A program made the translations under genes and the position numbers. DNA of 64,000 nt from a virus. Position 1 is the first letter of the stretch. Each line of letters starts with the position of its first letter. The notes below the pieces were generated by a model. The model ran no database searches. It saw only the letters and a program-made list of their open reading frames with translations, and had not been told where the DNA came from. Location of the stretch: IMG/VR virus record IMGVR_UViG_3300017748_000001, positions 62,001 to 126,000 of that record; one strand, 5' to 3'. Below are positions 1 through 9,329 of this stretch, piece by piece.

Positions 1-1753
1 CTTCTCCAGTAACTGTAGAAGTTGATTCATCATCTACTGTGGCCTGACCCAACACTGTATCATCAGTCGCGAACAGTCTTAGAATATTATCTACAAATTC
101 ATTCTCTTCAGTAGACACAAAATTCAATAAATCTTGTATCTCTAAAGTGCCTTCTGTAAAGTCAAGATCTCTTAATTCTGCGACCACATCATCAAATGAC
201 GATCCTATTATAAAGCTTTCAAAGTTGTTCTCTAGTTCTGATATGAGAGTTTGATCTAGAAGTTGAACTCTATCAGTATCCTCTATTAAATTCTGAACAT
301 TTTCTAGGAATGTTTCCACAAAACTTACAATATTAAGATTGACCAGAGTATCTAATAGAGTTGTTTCCGCAAGATCATACTGGAATTCTGATTGCTTTTC
401 TAATTCTTCGATTAGGGTTTTCGCAAAGACATCATCAACATCTGTTATCTCTGTTCTTCTTATGGTTTCTAGATCAAATGATTCTTGTTCTTCGCCAAAT
501 AATCTCTGAAGGGCATCAACTAATAATTCTTCTTCTGCTGTTACTAGAGTTTTAATTAATGCCTGTTCGACAAATTCCGTGACCAATTGAGTCAATACTT
601 CTACTATTTCTGCTTCTTCGCCTAACAATCTATTAAATAAATCATCGACAGTTTGCAATCCGACAGATCGTATCGTAGATAAGGATAATGATTCTGGAGC
701 AGTTATAGGTTGGAATGATTGTAACGATTGATCTACAATATCAATTAGTTCGTCAATTGGTTGAGGATCTTGTACATCAATGATCTCGCTCAATTCTTGA
801 AGAACATTATCACTTATCTCTGTAGATTCTAAGAAATCCGCAAAGGCCTGTTGCGATAGATCCGGATCGTCTGAACTTTCTCCAAGTTGTTGTTGGATTG
901 ATTGTAATAATTCTTTCGTTTCTATTAGTGTTTGTTCTCTTCCTTCCAGAGTTTCTGATACTTCTGTTGTTTCTGGGGCCTCTGTAGTTTCTGTTATCTC
1001 AGAAAACAACTCATTCAATCTAGTGGTGAATGATTCCTTTAATTGTTCAGAAGTATTCTCTACATCAGTTAATAAAGTTTCTTCGGAGTCTGAAGTGAAT
1101 TGTTGGAGTAGTGTATCGTCATTTAAAATATCTTCTACAATATTTCTAGAAGTGTCATTTATTATTTCTCGGAAACTATCGAATATTTGACCTATCGAAC
1201 TTAAATCTATTTCGCCCGAAGTATCAGTATCTACAAATCCAGCTTTCTGTAAAACTTCTAATATTAGATCTGGTTCTATTTGATTTATCGGAGAAGTCGC
1301 GGAACCTCTATTTGCAGAAATCGCGTCGGATAAACTAGAGGCAACAATAGAAGTAAGAATTTCTGATATTCTTGTATTTTCGTCGTTAGATTGACTAGAG
1401 AATTTCGCTGGTTCATTTGCGAGAGGATCATTTATCTCGACACTCCAAGAAAAAGTGTCTGCGACTTCGTAAATAAATCCAGATACTCTTTCAAGAACTT
1501 GAACTTCGTATGCGACAGGCTGATTTATTACTTGATGATTGACTTCTAATCTTAGTCTATCACCATTCTGAACTGATACTACATTTCCCCAGAAAATGTC
1601 ATCCACATACATGAACGCACTTAAGGATACGAGTACAATAATATCATCTAATCCAGAGATGACAATTTCATTTGAACCAACTGATTGTGGTTGAGCATTT
1701 AGTTGGGTTTCAACATAATCCTCAAATAAAAATATTGTTTTATAATCTGGCAT
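1..1753 (-). CDS. Acidic structural-type protein, C-terminus cut by window edge
   Basis: I do not recognise this protein. It starts at the ATG at 1753 (MPDYKTIF) and stays open to the left edge, so at least 584 residues are coded and the C-terminus is missing. Residues 1-130 look like a compact beta-rich domain (MYVDDIFWGN, RLRLEVNHQV). From about 140 the chain is strongly acidic, nearly free of Cys and rich in Leu, Glu, Asp, Ser and Thr with amphipathic-helix spacing (ELLQSIQQQLGE, LVTEFVEQALIKT). It is the last visible gene of the left-facing fibre block and has its own late-type promoter, so I infer a virion or fibre-related role. No enzyme motif was seen. Confidence 0.75.
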   Translation of the reverse strand, partial: MPDYKTIFLFEDYVETQLNAQPQSVGSNEIVISGLDDIIVLVSLSAFMYVDDIFWGNVVSVQNGDRLRLEVNHQVINQPVAYEVQVLERVSGFIYEVADTFSWSVEINDPLANEPAKFSSQSNDENTRISEILTSIVASSLSDAISANRGSATSPINQIEPDLILEVLQKAGFVDTDTSGEIDLSSIGQIFDSFREIINDTSRNIVEDILNDDTLLQQFTSDSEETLLTDVENTSEQLKESFTTRLNELFSEITETTEAPETTEVSETLEGREQTLIETKELLQSIQQQLGESSDDPDLSQQAFADFLESTEISDNVLQELSEIIDVQDPQPIDELIDIVDQSLQSFQPITAPESLSLSTIRSVGLQTVDDLFNRLLGEEAEIVEVLTQLVTEFVEQALIKTLVTAEEELLVDALQRLFGEEQESFDLETIRRTEITDVDDVFAKTLIEELEKQSEFQYDLAETTLLDTLVNLNIVSFVETFLENVQNLIEDTDRVQLLDQTLISELENNFESFIIGSSFDDVVAELRDLDFTEGTLEIQDLLNFVSTEENEFVDNILRLFATDDTVLGQATVDDESTSTVTGE

Positions 1754-1772
1754 TAGGTTCTCTGGATATAAA

Positions 1773-1796
1773 AAAAGGAGACATAGGCCTCCTTTT
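1773..1796 (-). terminator. Rho-independent terminator after the 1819-5580 gene
   Basis: On the minus strand AAAAGGAG, an 8-nt loop and CTCCTTTT form an 8-bp stem followed by more T. It lies 23 nt after the stop of the upstream structural gene and before the next gene's ATG at 1753. Confidence 0.75.
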
Positions 1797-1803
1797 ATTT
1801 ATG
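1796..1803 (-). promoter_or_regulatory. T4-type late promoter (CATAAATA)
   Basis: CATAAATA on the minus strand is one base from the T4 late consensus TATAAATA. Its last base is shared with the terminator stem. Transcription starting about 6 nt downstream would begin inside the hairpin, so that RNA carries only one arm and would escape termination. It serves the acidic gene at 1-1753. Confidence 0.55.
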
Positions 1804-1818
1804 ACGATTTATTGAGGT

Positions 1819-4800
1819 CTAAGTCCTAACAACAAAATCCGAATAGATAGGATTGATAGGGCCACCTCTTACTAGAACAAATATTCTCATACCGTTTCCA
1901 TAACTCTGCGTAGATTGCATACCTACATAAGATCTGGATGCAGAACTTGATGAAGTATCTGTTCCGGTGTGCCAAGAATATATGTCTCTGTAGTTAAGAA
2001 CATCTCCATTTACGGAAGTATAGTCTCCAGCAGACGATGCGCTAGGCGCAACACCAACGCCGTTATCAAGACTAAATGAACCAGTGATATCACTCGCAAG
2101 ACTTACTTGTTTCCCGTCTAGATCGTATTTTGGAGACGCTACAGTACCAATACTAGTGAAACCTCCGAGCGTCGATGAACTAGCACCAGAATAACATATC
2201 AAATCCATTTCGGAGTTTGGATAGATAAACTTCTGTGTTGTCAAAGGAGAAGGGAATGTGAACACAAACGTCTTATCCTGAGTGATTGATAATTGTTCCT
2301 GTGGATTGATAATCGCTGGACTATCTATCTGAGGAATAACAGCAGAGACATGGAAGTCCCATGGCTTCAATACATCACTTTCGCGAACAACAAATCGATA
2401 TATCGCAATAGTGTCTTTGTGTAAGTTAGACCAAGCACTAGGAATATCTCTATCTTCTGGTATTTCTAACAAGTAAGTTGCAGAAGCGGAATCCGTTTCT
2501 TCTGAAGAGTTATAGTTCTCATAAGAGAATTTCAGTTGTTCTCCATTTACCAATTCGTTCTTGACGTATATTGTATCTTGTGCGACAGAATATACATATT
2601 CGTTTTGTGCGCTGAGAGTTATGTCTCGGAAAGATACATCTCCATCAGATGTGATAATGTATCCAGAAGGATATGGAGAAGAACTAATCTCTACGCCATT
2701 TACAAATACATCCAGTCTGTTCACTTCGTATAATGGTTTAATTTGTGCAGTGGGCCTTATCTGAGAAGTTCCTCCAAACGGATTGATGTACTGTCCTTGA
2801 TAACCAGCACCATTCCAGACATACAACAAGATAACCTTTGTATTTTCTGGACTGAAGTAAGAACGGACTTCTAGAACATCGCTACTGGATAATTGTCCAG
2901 TTACTGTTTCGTCGTAACTAAATCTCGGCAGAGCACTCGTTGTTGCTGCAACCGTATCTATAGAAACCGTTACATCTCCTGATTGACCTACAGAAGCAGC
3001 TTCTAGAACAATACTTCCAGCAGGAGAAAATGGAACTGATTCGCTGACCTTGACGGTTTCGGTAATAGTAAATTCTCCTAACGCACTGATACTAACACCA
3101 GTTGCAGTTCTGTTTCCGCCGTCGAAGATTATATCCGCAGCTGCCTGAGTTCCAAGAGTATAATTAGATAAAGTTACAGTAAAAGAAAACTCTTGAGATA
3201 TTTGATATTGAGAACTTGGTATCAACGCACCGTTCTTTAGTACTCTTTGTGCGACAACTGAATTTCCTGCTGCGTCATACCATCCATGTCTTCCCAATTG
3301 TAGAGAAGTCGCAAGAACCGCGCCTGGCATATTTGGGCCTTCTACTAAATCTGAAATGTACATACTGGGAACAATATTTTCTGTATCCAGAGTCTTGAAC
3401 TGCAGATACCAATAATCGTCAGTTTCTTTTACAACCTCGTAATCAAGACCTTCTGTCAGGGTTGCAACTCTATTACTTCCACCAGTGGCAACGTCTAACG
3501 CTTGAACTTGATATGGGGCAAGACCGGACTCGGATGGCCCAAGTTGTTCTTGTCGAGACAGACTCAGAGTGTTCAATTTCTTAGGAACATATCTAAGACC
3601 ATCTGGGTTTGACAACTGAATACCGGCAGTCGCTGCAGTTGCATAAGAGACGATTGCAAATTCTTGATCCGCTGCTTCTATTGCGTCTGTAGGAACATTA
3701 ACAGATGGTGTTCCAGATTGAGCATAAGGATAACCCAACATATCTCCCGCAGTACTTAATCCAGTATCTGGTGGCATAAGTCTGTTGTAGACACCCTTTG
3801 TCGTATAGTTTGATCCAAGAGGGAGTTGATAGTTACCAGCACCAAGAGCATAGTCTGCGATATTTTTCTCATGAATTGGATCGTAACTAACAGGGGGAGT
3901 TCTATAACTCGTTCCTCTGTAGTATGCGGTTCCTGCATTTGATACTGCGACTGGTTCTTTGTCCGTTATGATAGAAAACTGTATCGGAGTCTCTGGTGTT
4001 AACTGAGTTCCGTCCGTCTTGAATATAGGCCCAAGATCTGTTGTTTCGATGACCGTCTTTCCACTGGCAAAGGTTTGAGATGAATATGAAGCAAAGAACC
4101 CCATATTAAAATCAGACGCCTCTGTGGGGCGTTTAGACGGTGCATACACGCAATGAACTGGAGACTTACCATCTTCTAAGTCAATCTTACCGGAGATATT
4201 ATTAACGTGTCTCTGAACTACAAACCATGCGTAGTCATCATCTGACACTGAAGCTTGATCTTGAATAAAGAATGCGGTTCCATGATCCGAACAAGTGAGA
4301 CGATATGATATGGGATAACTTCCAGCAATATTTCCATCAGTCTTTCCCTGCCTTCTATAGAAACCAGATTTTGCTTTGTTTCCTCTCTCATCAAACTTGT
4401 AATACACATCGGAAAGTTCGCCCGGACTTCTTGTTGGGCCAGATTCGATACCATCTCTTCCGACAGTTTCTGACAATGTTCCGTCATCAAGAATCTGAAA
4501 CTTAGTTCCAATATTTACATGAATATATTCATCTCTAGAGTCATAGAAAAATCTCATTCTCCATTTCTGTGGAGTTCTATTTTCCTGAGCAACCTGAGAG
4601 GCGACTGCAGTAGTAGGAACAAATGTATTAGATGAGTCGATATCTTTCAATGAAGAAAGAATATCTGTTCCTTTTTCTGATTCTACTACAAATACTGATC
4701 CAACTCTTCGAATACAATCCATGACTGAAGTATGATCTTGTTGACCATCAAAATCTATTGGAGGATTTGTGATGTCATAATCTTGTACTCTTGGGTATAT

Positions 4801-5580
4801 TATATTATATGGCTGTGGTTCGACATCAGCACTAGGAATTACTAACATCCACTCTCCCTCGTTATAAGAGGTAGTGGAAGAATCTGATTTGACTTTAAGA
4901 ACTGTTATGTCTGCGATATTATTAGTTACCGAATCGACCAGAAAGACACCAGTTCCATACTTTTCTTTTATTCTCTTTCCTGTATCGGATGGATCAAAAT
5001 TAACTGATGCCCCAGAAGAATCTGTTAGTGTAATTGTGCCAGATTGATCAACGCTATTTACTGCAATATCAACCGCTGCGACAGATTTCTTTTGTTGATT
5101 AGATGACCATGCTTCAGAAAAATCATTTCGATATGGATGTAGCGTTAAATCTTTCGCAAGAATTTGAAGAATTCCAGAAGGATCCGCGTTCCCTGAGTTT
5201 ACTACAGGGAAATACTGAACTACTATTTTTAGACCTGACGCTGGAGCGGTTTTAAATGTTATAGTTCCATTATCACTATCGTCTGAAGTTTGCGGAGGTG
5301 TATAATAGAACTCTCCATTATTCGCAAAGGTCGAATCTCCAGTAATATTATCTAAACTATACTCTGGCCCATTAACAGAAACTTGGAACACGCGAAACTG
5401 CTGAACATCCGATAGGTTCAGATTAGGTCTTTTACCTTCCTCAGAAAATACTGGAAACGATGTTGATGTTCCATCCCCTTGTAATAGGTGAGTAAAATAA
5501 GGAGGTTGAACAGTAAGTATTTCATTTCTTTGTACTGAAAATCCGGAAGACTTAAATGGATAATTCAAAGTCGAAGACAT
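1819..5580 (-). CDS. Large virion structural protein A (1253 aa), tandem paralogue
   Basis: A 1253-residue protein, first of three tandem paralogues with the genes at 5628-9269 and 9330-11306. Shared blocks in order: an N-terminal MSS/FSVQRNEI start like the next gene's YSIQRNEI; a central block near residues 427-460 (DHGTAFFIQDQASV, DDYAWFVVQRHV, then PVHCVYAPSKRP); a block near 1062 (FVVRESDVLKPWDFH, INPQEQLSITQD); and a C-terminus ending GNGMRIFVLVRG. Composition is Ser/Thr/Asp/Gly rich and beta-like with no enzyme motif. I infer a tail-fibre or outer baseplate component; no specific T4 equivalent is recognised. It has its own late-type promoter and a strong terminator. Confidence 0.8.
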   Translation of the reverse strand: MSSTLNYPFKSSGFSVQRNEILTVQPPYFTHLLQGDGTSTSFPVFSEEGKRPNLNLSDVQQFRVFQVSVNGPEYSLDNITGDSTFANNGEFYYTPPQTSDDSDNGTITFKTAPASGLKIVVQYFPVVNSGNADPSGILQILAKDLTLHPYRNDFSEAWSSNQQKKSVAAVDIAVNSVDQSGTITLTDSSGASVNFDPSDTGKRIKEKYGTGVFLVDSVTNNIADITVLKVKSDSSTTSYNEGEWMLVIPSADVEPQPYNIIYPRVQDYDITNPPIDFDGQQDHTSVMDCIRRVGSVFVVESEKGTDILSSLKDIDSSNTFVPTTAVASQVAQENRTPQKWRMRFFYDSRDEYIHVNIGTKFQILDDGTLSETVGRDGIESGPTRSPGELSDVYYKFDERGNKAKSGFYRRQGKTDGNIAGSYPISYRLTCSDHGTAFFIQDQASVSDDDYAWFVVQRHVNNISGKIDLEDGKSPVHCVYAPSKRPTEASDFNMGFFASYSSQTFASGKTVIETTDLGPIFKTDGTQLTPETPIQFSIITDKEPVAVSNAGTAYYRGTSYRTPPVSYDPIHEKNIADYALGAGNYQLPLGSNYTTKGVYNRLMPPDTGLSTAGDMLGYPYAQSGTPSVNVPTDAIEAADQEFAIVSYATAATAGIQLSNPDGLRYVPKKLNTLSLSRQEQLGPSESGLAPYQVQALDVATGGSNRVATLTEGLDYEVVKETDDYWYLQFKTLDTENIVPSMYISDLVEGPNMPGAVLATSLQLGRHGWYDAAGNSVVAQRVLKNGALIPSSQYQISQEFSFTVTLSNYTLGTQAAADIIFDGGNRTATGVSISALGEFTITETVKVSESVPFSPAGSIVLEAASVGQSGDVTVSIDTVAATTSALPRFSYDETVTGQLSSSDVLEVRSYFSPENTKVILLYVWNGAGYQGQYINPFGGTSQIRPTAQIKPLYEVNRLDVFVNGVEISSSPYPSGYIITSDGDVSFRDITLSAQNEYVYSVAQDTIYVKNELVNGEQLKFSYENYNSSEETDSASATYLLEIPEDRDIPSAWSNLHKDTIAIYRFVVRESDVLKPWDFHVSAVIPQIDSPAIINPQEQLSITQDKTFVFTFPSPLTTQKFIYPNSEMDLICYSGASSSTLGGFTSIGTVASPKYDLDGKQVSLASDITGSFSLDNGVGVAPSASSAGDYTSVNGDVLNYRDIYSWHTGTDTSSSSASRSYVGMQSTQSYGNGMRIFVLVRGGPINPIYSDFVVRT

Positions 5581-5596
5581 ACTTTCCTCTTTATAT

Positions 5597-5604
5597 TATT
5601 TATG
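5597..5604 (-). promoter_or_regulatory. T4-type late promoter (CATAAATA)
   Basis: CATAAATA on the minus strand, 16 nt before the ATG at 5580. The predicted transcript would have a very short leader that still contains the GAGGAAAGT ribosome binding site. Confidence 0.6.
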
Positions 5605-5627
5605 AGATATTACGAATGCGAAACTCC

Positions 5628-8600
5628 TTATGTTGGAGCTTCACCTTCGGTAACATCACTATAACGTACACTAGAACCAGTAACTTGTAAGAATACTCTC
5701 ATACCATTACCATTTGGTTCTGTACTCATCATACCTTCGTACTTCCTCTTATTCTTCTTCCAGATGTACTGTCGATTGTCTGGCCCGGTATGCGCCGCAA
5801 ACCTAAATGGCCCAGCACTATCGGAAATTCCAGTAGGATTGATACCTTCTAAATTAGCGCCAACAAATAGAGTTCCGTTCTTTCCATCTGAGTCAGAATA
5901 CTTGTCAATTTCAATATGACCAGCCTGTGTAGAGAAGTCAGCAGAAGAAATTGCAATCAAGTCTAATTCACTTCTAGGATAATAGAATCTTTGAGAAGTC
6001 AACTGAGTTGGGAAACTAAATACGAAATCCCTATCCTGAGTGATTGACAACTGTTCTTGTGGGTTGATAATTGAGTTAGAATCTGCTTCATGCATTGTTG
6101 CAGAAGTATGATAATCCCAAGGTTTCAGCACATCACTTTCTCTTACGACAAACCTGTTGATAGTCTTAACAGAGTTTTGGTTACGATCCGGAAGATCTCT
6201 ATCCGGCGGAACTGTCACAATGTATGTGGTCTGTGATGGAGTAGATGAGTTATAATTCACCAACTTCATAGAGAATGAAGAACCTGATCGTGGAGTATCT
6301 CTAAAGTAGAGAGTCTGGTTGAAGAAGTCATACAGATACCTGTTAGGCCCTGCAGTCAAGTTCAACTGAGATGTTCCGTAATCTGAGAAGATTGGGTCGC
6401 CTGGCAACTTACCTCTCAACCCAACAGAATCTGTGGAAGTTACTAAAAAGTCTGATGGAGTTAGTGCTTGTATATTAGTTACAAATGTTGCGTCAAACGG
6501 ATCTCCAGATCCGGTAGAACTCTTACTTTCGTTTGTTGTTCCGCCAGGGCCGCCGCTGAGTCCGGTGACAAAGGATAGAGTATCACCTGCAGCATTTTCC
6601 GGCAACTTAAAGTTGGTTCCAAATGCATCTACTCCAGCATTATCAAGACCCTCTAAGAATCTTTGTACTGTTGCGGGATCTCCATTTCGTACCCATTCGT
6701 CATATGTAAGAACATATGCGTTGGGATCTCGTAGAATTTCTACGCCGTCAAGAGCAACTACCAAACTTTCAAATACCTTTTCTCTGTTTGCGGATACTTC
6801 ATTAAAGAGAATATCTAATAGTGCATAAGACGGATCGTCCCAGTCGCCCAATGTAAGGGGATCTTGACCCGCCGTTTGATTTGTCGCGTCATCAAATGAT
6901 GATACAGAACTTATTTCAGAAACTGGAAATGTTACATTACCAGAAAGTTGAGTACCTAATTGCTGGCCAGGGTTTGTCTGCCAACTTGCTCCTGCCTGCG
7001 CCCCAACCTGTAATGGTGTGGTTGAAGATGCCACAGGATAACTTGCGCCGCTGGTAACATTACCGATATTAGTAAACCTACCTGATCGTCCTAGTGCTCC
7101 AAATCCTAAAATACTTAGTTCAGATACTTTATCTCCACCAGAATTCCAGTAAGTGGTTGCAACCGCATCACTGACATCCGCACCACCGATAAAACCAACA
7201 TCCAGTTCATCTTTATATATTGGTGTGCCTGGCGTTGCCTGGGGAATAGCGTATGTTCCTGTGAAGTCGATTGCGTTTACAAAGTCGTTAAAGAAACTCT
7301 GGTCTCTGTTTACAAAGATTGTAGGAGCTTCTGTTTCTAATTCTCTACCAAAACTATCAAATATGTTTCTTGGTTTAGAAAGATCCGCGACATCTTGTGT
7401 TGAGTAGTATGTGTTCAAGTCACTAATTTCTACTGGTCGTTTTGTTGGTGAGTATACACAGTGTACTGGAGACTTACCAGAGAATTCTGGTTGTCCTGTA
7501 GACTGGTCAACGTGACGTTGTACAACAAACCATGCATAGTCATCATCTTGGTCTACTGATGCTTGATCAAATACGAACAGTCCCATACCGTGGTCGGTTA
7601 CTGTCATTCTATATGACATCGGATATGAACGTGCTACTTCATCTTCACTCTTAGATACTCTAGTAAAGAATTGTGACTTTGCCTTTTGGATTCTGGTGAC
7701 AACGCCTCGACCAATGCTTGGTTCTTGGTAAACGTCACACAATTCGCCCGGCTCTCTGTAGATGGGATATTTCGCACCATCTCTTCCTTGACCTTGTGTA
7801 ATTGTCATGTCATCAAGGAGTTGATATTCTGTTGCGACATTGACCTTAATCTGAGAACCATCACCACTGTATTCAAAACGAATTCTCCAGTTTTGTGGTT
7901 TGGTCTTATTTGATGTTGGATCGGTAGAGATCGGAGTCAATTCGTCATCTGATAGCAAGTCAGTTCCTCTTGCGGATTCTACAAGAAATTTTGTAGTGAC
8001 TTGTTTCAGTGCAGCAAGAACATCTTCTTTGGAATTACTTACTGGTTTGGGGTGAATCAGATTAAACGCAGGGATAAACTGTTCGTCATCTTTGAATTCT
8101 AGTAGGAACAGATCTCCTGACTTGATAAAATCTAAGTCTGCAGATTGAGTTTTACCAGTGTTAAGTCCAGTCGCAACCGGATTATCTGGATCGGTATCAT
8201 CGACAAGATCAGAAAATAATATAGTTGCTCTATTTCCAGAAGACGGGTTGGTATATGTGATTTGTCCACCGTCAGGATCGAATGGCCCAAACTTTGCACC
8301 AAATGGAACTGCGAGTGAATGCTTCCAGTGAAAACCTACAATAACTTCGACGGAACTTGCGTCAGATACCCAGTTGAATTCAGAAGAAGCAACCAATAAC
8401 TTAATGGTTACAGAACGATCTGAGTTTTGTTCAACAGACCAGTATTCATCTTGGATAACTCTTCCTGCAATAGATACTCGGAATTCTCCGTCTCCTAAAT
8501 CAGCAATAGAAAATGGGAAATCACTAGTTAATGTTTTTGGAGTAATGTTGGATGGATCTGAGTCCGATATATCTACAGCCGAATATGTTACTGCGTGTTC

Positions 8601-9269
8601 TCTAATAAGTTTGTAAACCGCATTAGGAGTTCTTGCCGTTTTTCTAGCATCCTCAATCGCTTGAGCAGTGTTAGTTGCTGGGTTCTCACTAAAGTCATCA
8701 CTAAAAGACTCTGAAAGTCCAATTGGACTAGCGGAACCCATATACTTGAATATTTCTGGAGAATCATAAGGATGGATACACATATCACTTGCAAGTTGGA
8801 AAAGAAGTCCGCCTCTGGAACCAGTCCATTGAGTTTCATGTTCTTGATATGTAATCTCTAAGATTTCGTTACCTGATGGAGTATACTCTGGTGCGAATTC
8901 AATGCCTCCGAATACGCCAAGACTCTGATCGAACTTTACTGCGCCCAATCCAGAAACAGTATCTCCTTCTGCATAGGTTTCCGTAGAAGAATCCCAAATT
9001 GCTTGGTCAGTCTTACCAGAAGCAGTACCGTTCTGTGCAGAAGAGTTTCCTCCATTTGCAACAGAGCCCGGAGCAATTGTTCTATCTAGGTCATAACGAA
9101 CACCACCAACTTTGATGCTCCACTCCCAATCTTTACTTGTGAAATCAATCTTAGACCTCAAGAAAAACTGGTTCTTTGTACCTTCAGCAGAATGGGTTTC
9201 ATATTGCTGACGATGAGGTATATTAATGATTTCATTTCTTTGAATACTATATCCACTTGCAACAGGCAT
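5628..9269 (-). CDS. Large virion structural protein B (1213 aa), tandem paralogue
   Basis: Second of three tandem paralogues, 1213 residues. It shares with its neighbours the block near residue 550 (MSYRMTVTDHGMG, DQASVDQDDDYAW, FVVQRHVDQSTG, GKSPVHCVYSPTKRP), the block near 1040 (FVVRESDVLKPWDYH, INPQEQLSITQDRDF) and the C-terminal YEGMMSTEPNGNGMRVFL. The region between about 640 and 1000 differs from protein A, as expected for a variable fibre or receptor-facing segment. No catalytic motif is visible. A strong SD (AAAGGAG) and a perfect late promoter lie upstream. I infer a virion adsorption-apparatus component; the precise role is unknown. Confidence 0.8.
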   Translation of the reverse strand: MPVASGYSIQRNEIINIPHRQQYETHSAEGTKNQFFLRSKIDFTSKDWEWSIKVGGVRYDLDRTIAPGSVANGGNSSAQNGTASGKTDQAIWDSSTETYAEGDTVSGLGAVKFDQSLGVFGGIEFAPEYTPSGNEILEITYQEHETQWTGSRGGLLFQLASDMCIHPYDSPEIFKYMGSASPIGLSESFSDDFSENPATNTAQAIEDARKTARTPNAVYKLIREHAVTYSAVDISDSDPSNITPKTLTSDFPFSIADLGDGEFRVSIAGRVIQDEYWSVEQNSDRSVTIKLLVASSEFNWVSDASSVEVIVGFHWKHSLAVPFGAKFGPFDPDGGQITYTNPSSGNRATILFSDLVDDTDPDNPVATGLNTGKTQSADLDFIKSGDLFLLEFKDDEQFIPAFNLIHPKPVSNSKEDVLAALKQVTTKFLVESARGTDLLSDDELTPISTDPTSNKTKPQNWRIRFEYSGDGSQIKVNVATEYQLLDDMTITQGQGRDGAKYPIYREPGELCDVYQEPSIGRGVVTRIQKAKSQFFTRVSKSEDEVARSYPMSYRMTVTDHGMGLFVFDQASVDQDDDYAWFVVQRHVDQSTGQPEFSGKSPVHCVYSPTKRPVEISDLNTYYSTQDVADLSKPRNIFDSFGRELETEAPTIFVNRDQSFFNDFVNAIDFTGTYAIPQATPGTPIYKDELDVGFIGGADVSDAVATTYWNSGGDKVSELSILGFGALGRSGRFTNIGNVTSGASYPVASSTTPLQVGAQAGASWQTNPGQQLGTQLSGNVTFPVSEISSVSSFDDATNQTAGQDPLTLGDWDDPSYALLDILFNEVSANREKVFESLVVALDGVEILRDPNAYVLTYDEWVRNGDPATVQRFLEGLDNAGVDAFGTNFKLPENAAGDTLSFVTGLSGGPGGTTNESKSSTGSGDPFDATFVTNIQALTPSDFLVTSTDSVGLRGKLPGDPIFSDYGTSQLNLTAGPNRYLYDFFNQTLYFRDTPRSGSSFSMKLVNYNSSTPSQTTYIVTVPPDRDLPDRNQNSVKTINRFVVRESDVLKPWDYHTSATMHEADSNSIINPQEQLSITQDRDFVFSFPTQLTSQRFYYPRSELDLIAISSADFSTQAGHIEIDKYSDSDGKNGTLFVGANLEGINPTGISDSAGPFRFAAHTGPDNRQYIWKKNKRKYEGMMSTEPNGNGMRVFLQVTGSSVRYSDVTEGEAPT

Positions 9270-9305
9270 TATTTTCTCCTTTGAGACATATTTTACTTAT
9301 CTGAC

Positions 9306-9313
9306 TATTTATA
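9306..9313 (-). promoter_or_regulatory. T4-type late promoter (TATAAATA)
   Basis: Perfect TATAAATA on the minus strand, 36 nt before the ATG at 9269, preceded by an A-rich stretch (AAAAAAGTTT). The same AAAAAAGTTTTATAAATA arrangement precedes the gp8 gene at 23548. Confidence 0.85.
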
Positions 9314-9329
9314 AAACTTTTTTCATCAC

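Noticed and set aside
6433-6828. 131-codon rightward ORF
   Set aside because: Antisense to structural protein B, low-quality sequence, no ribosome site or promoter.
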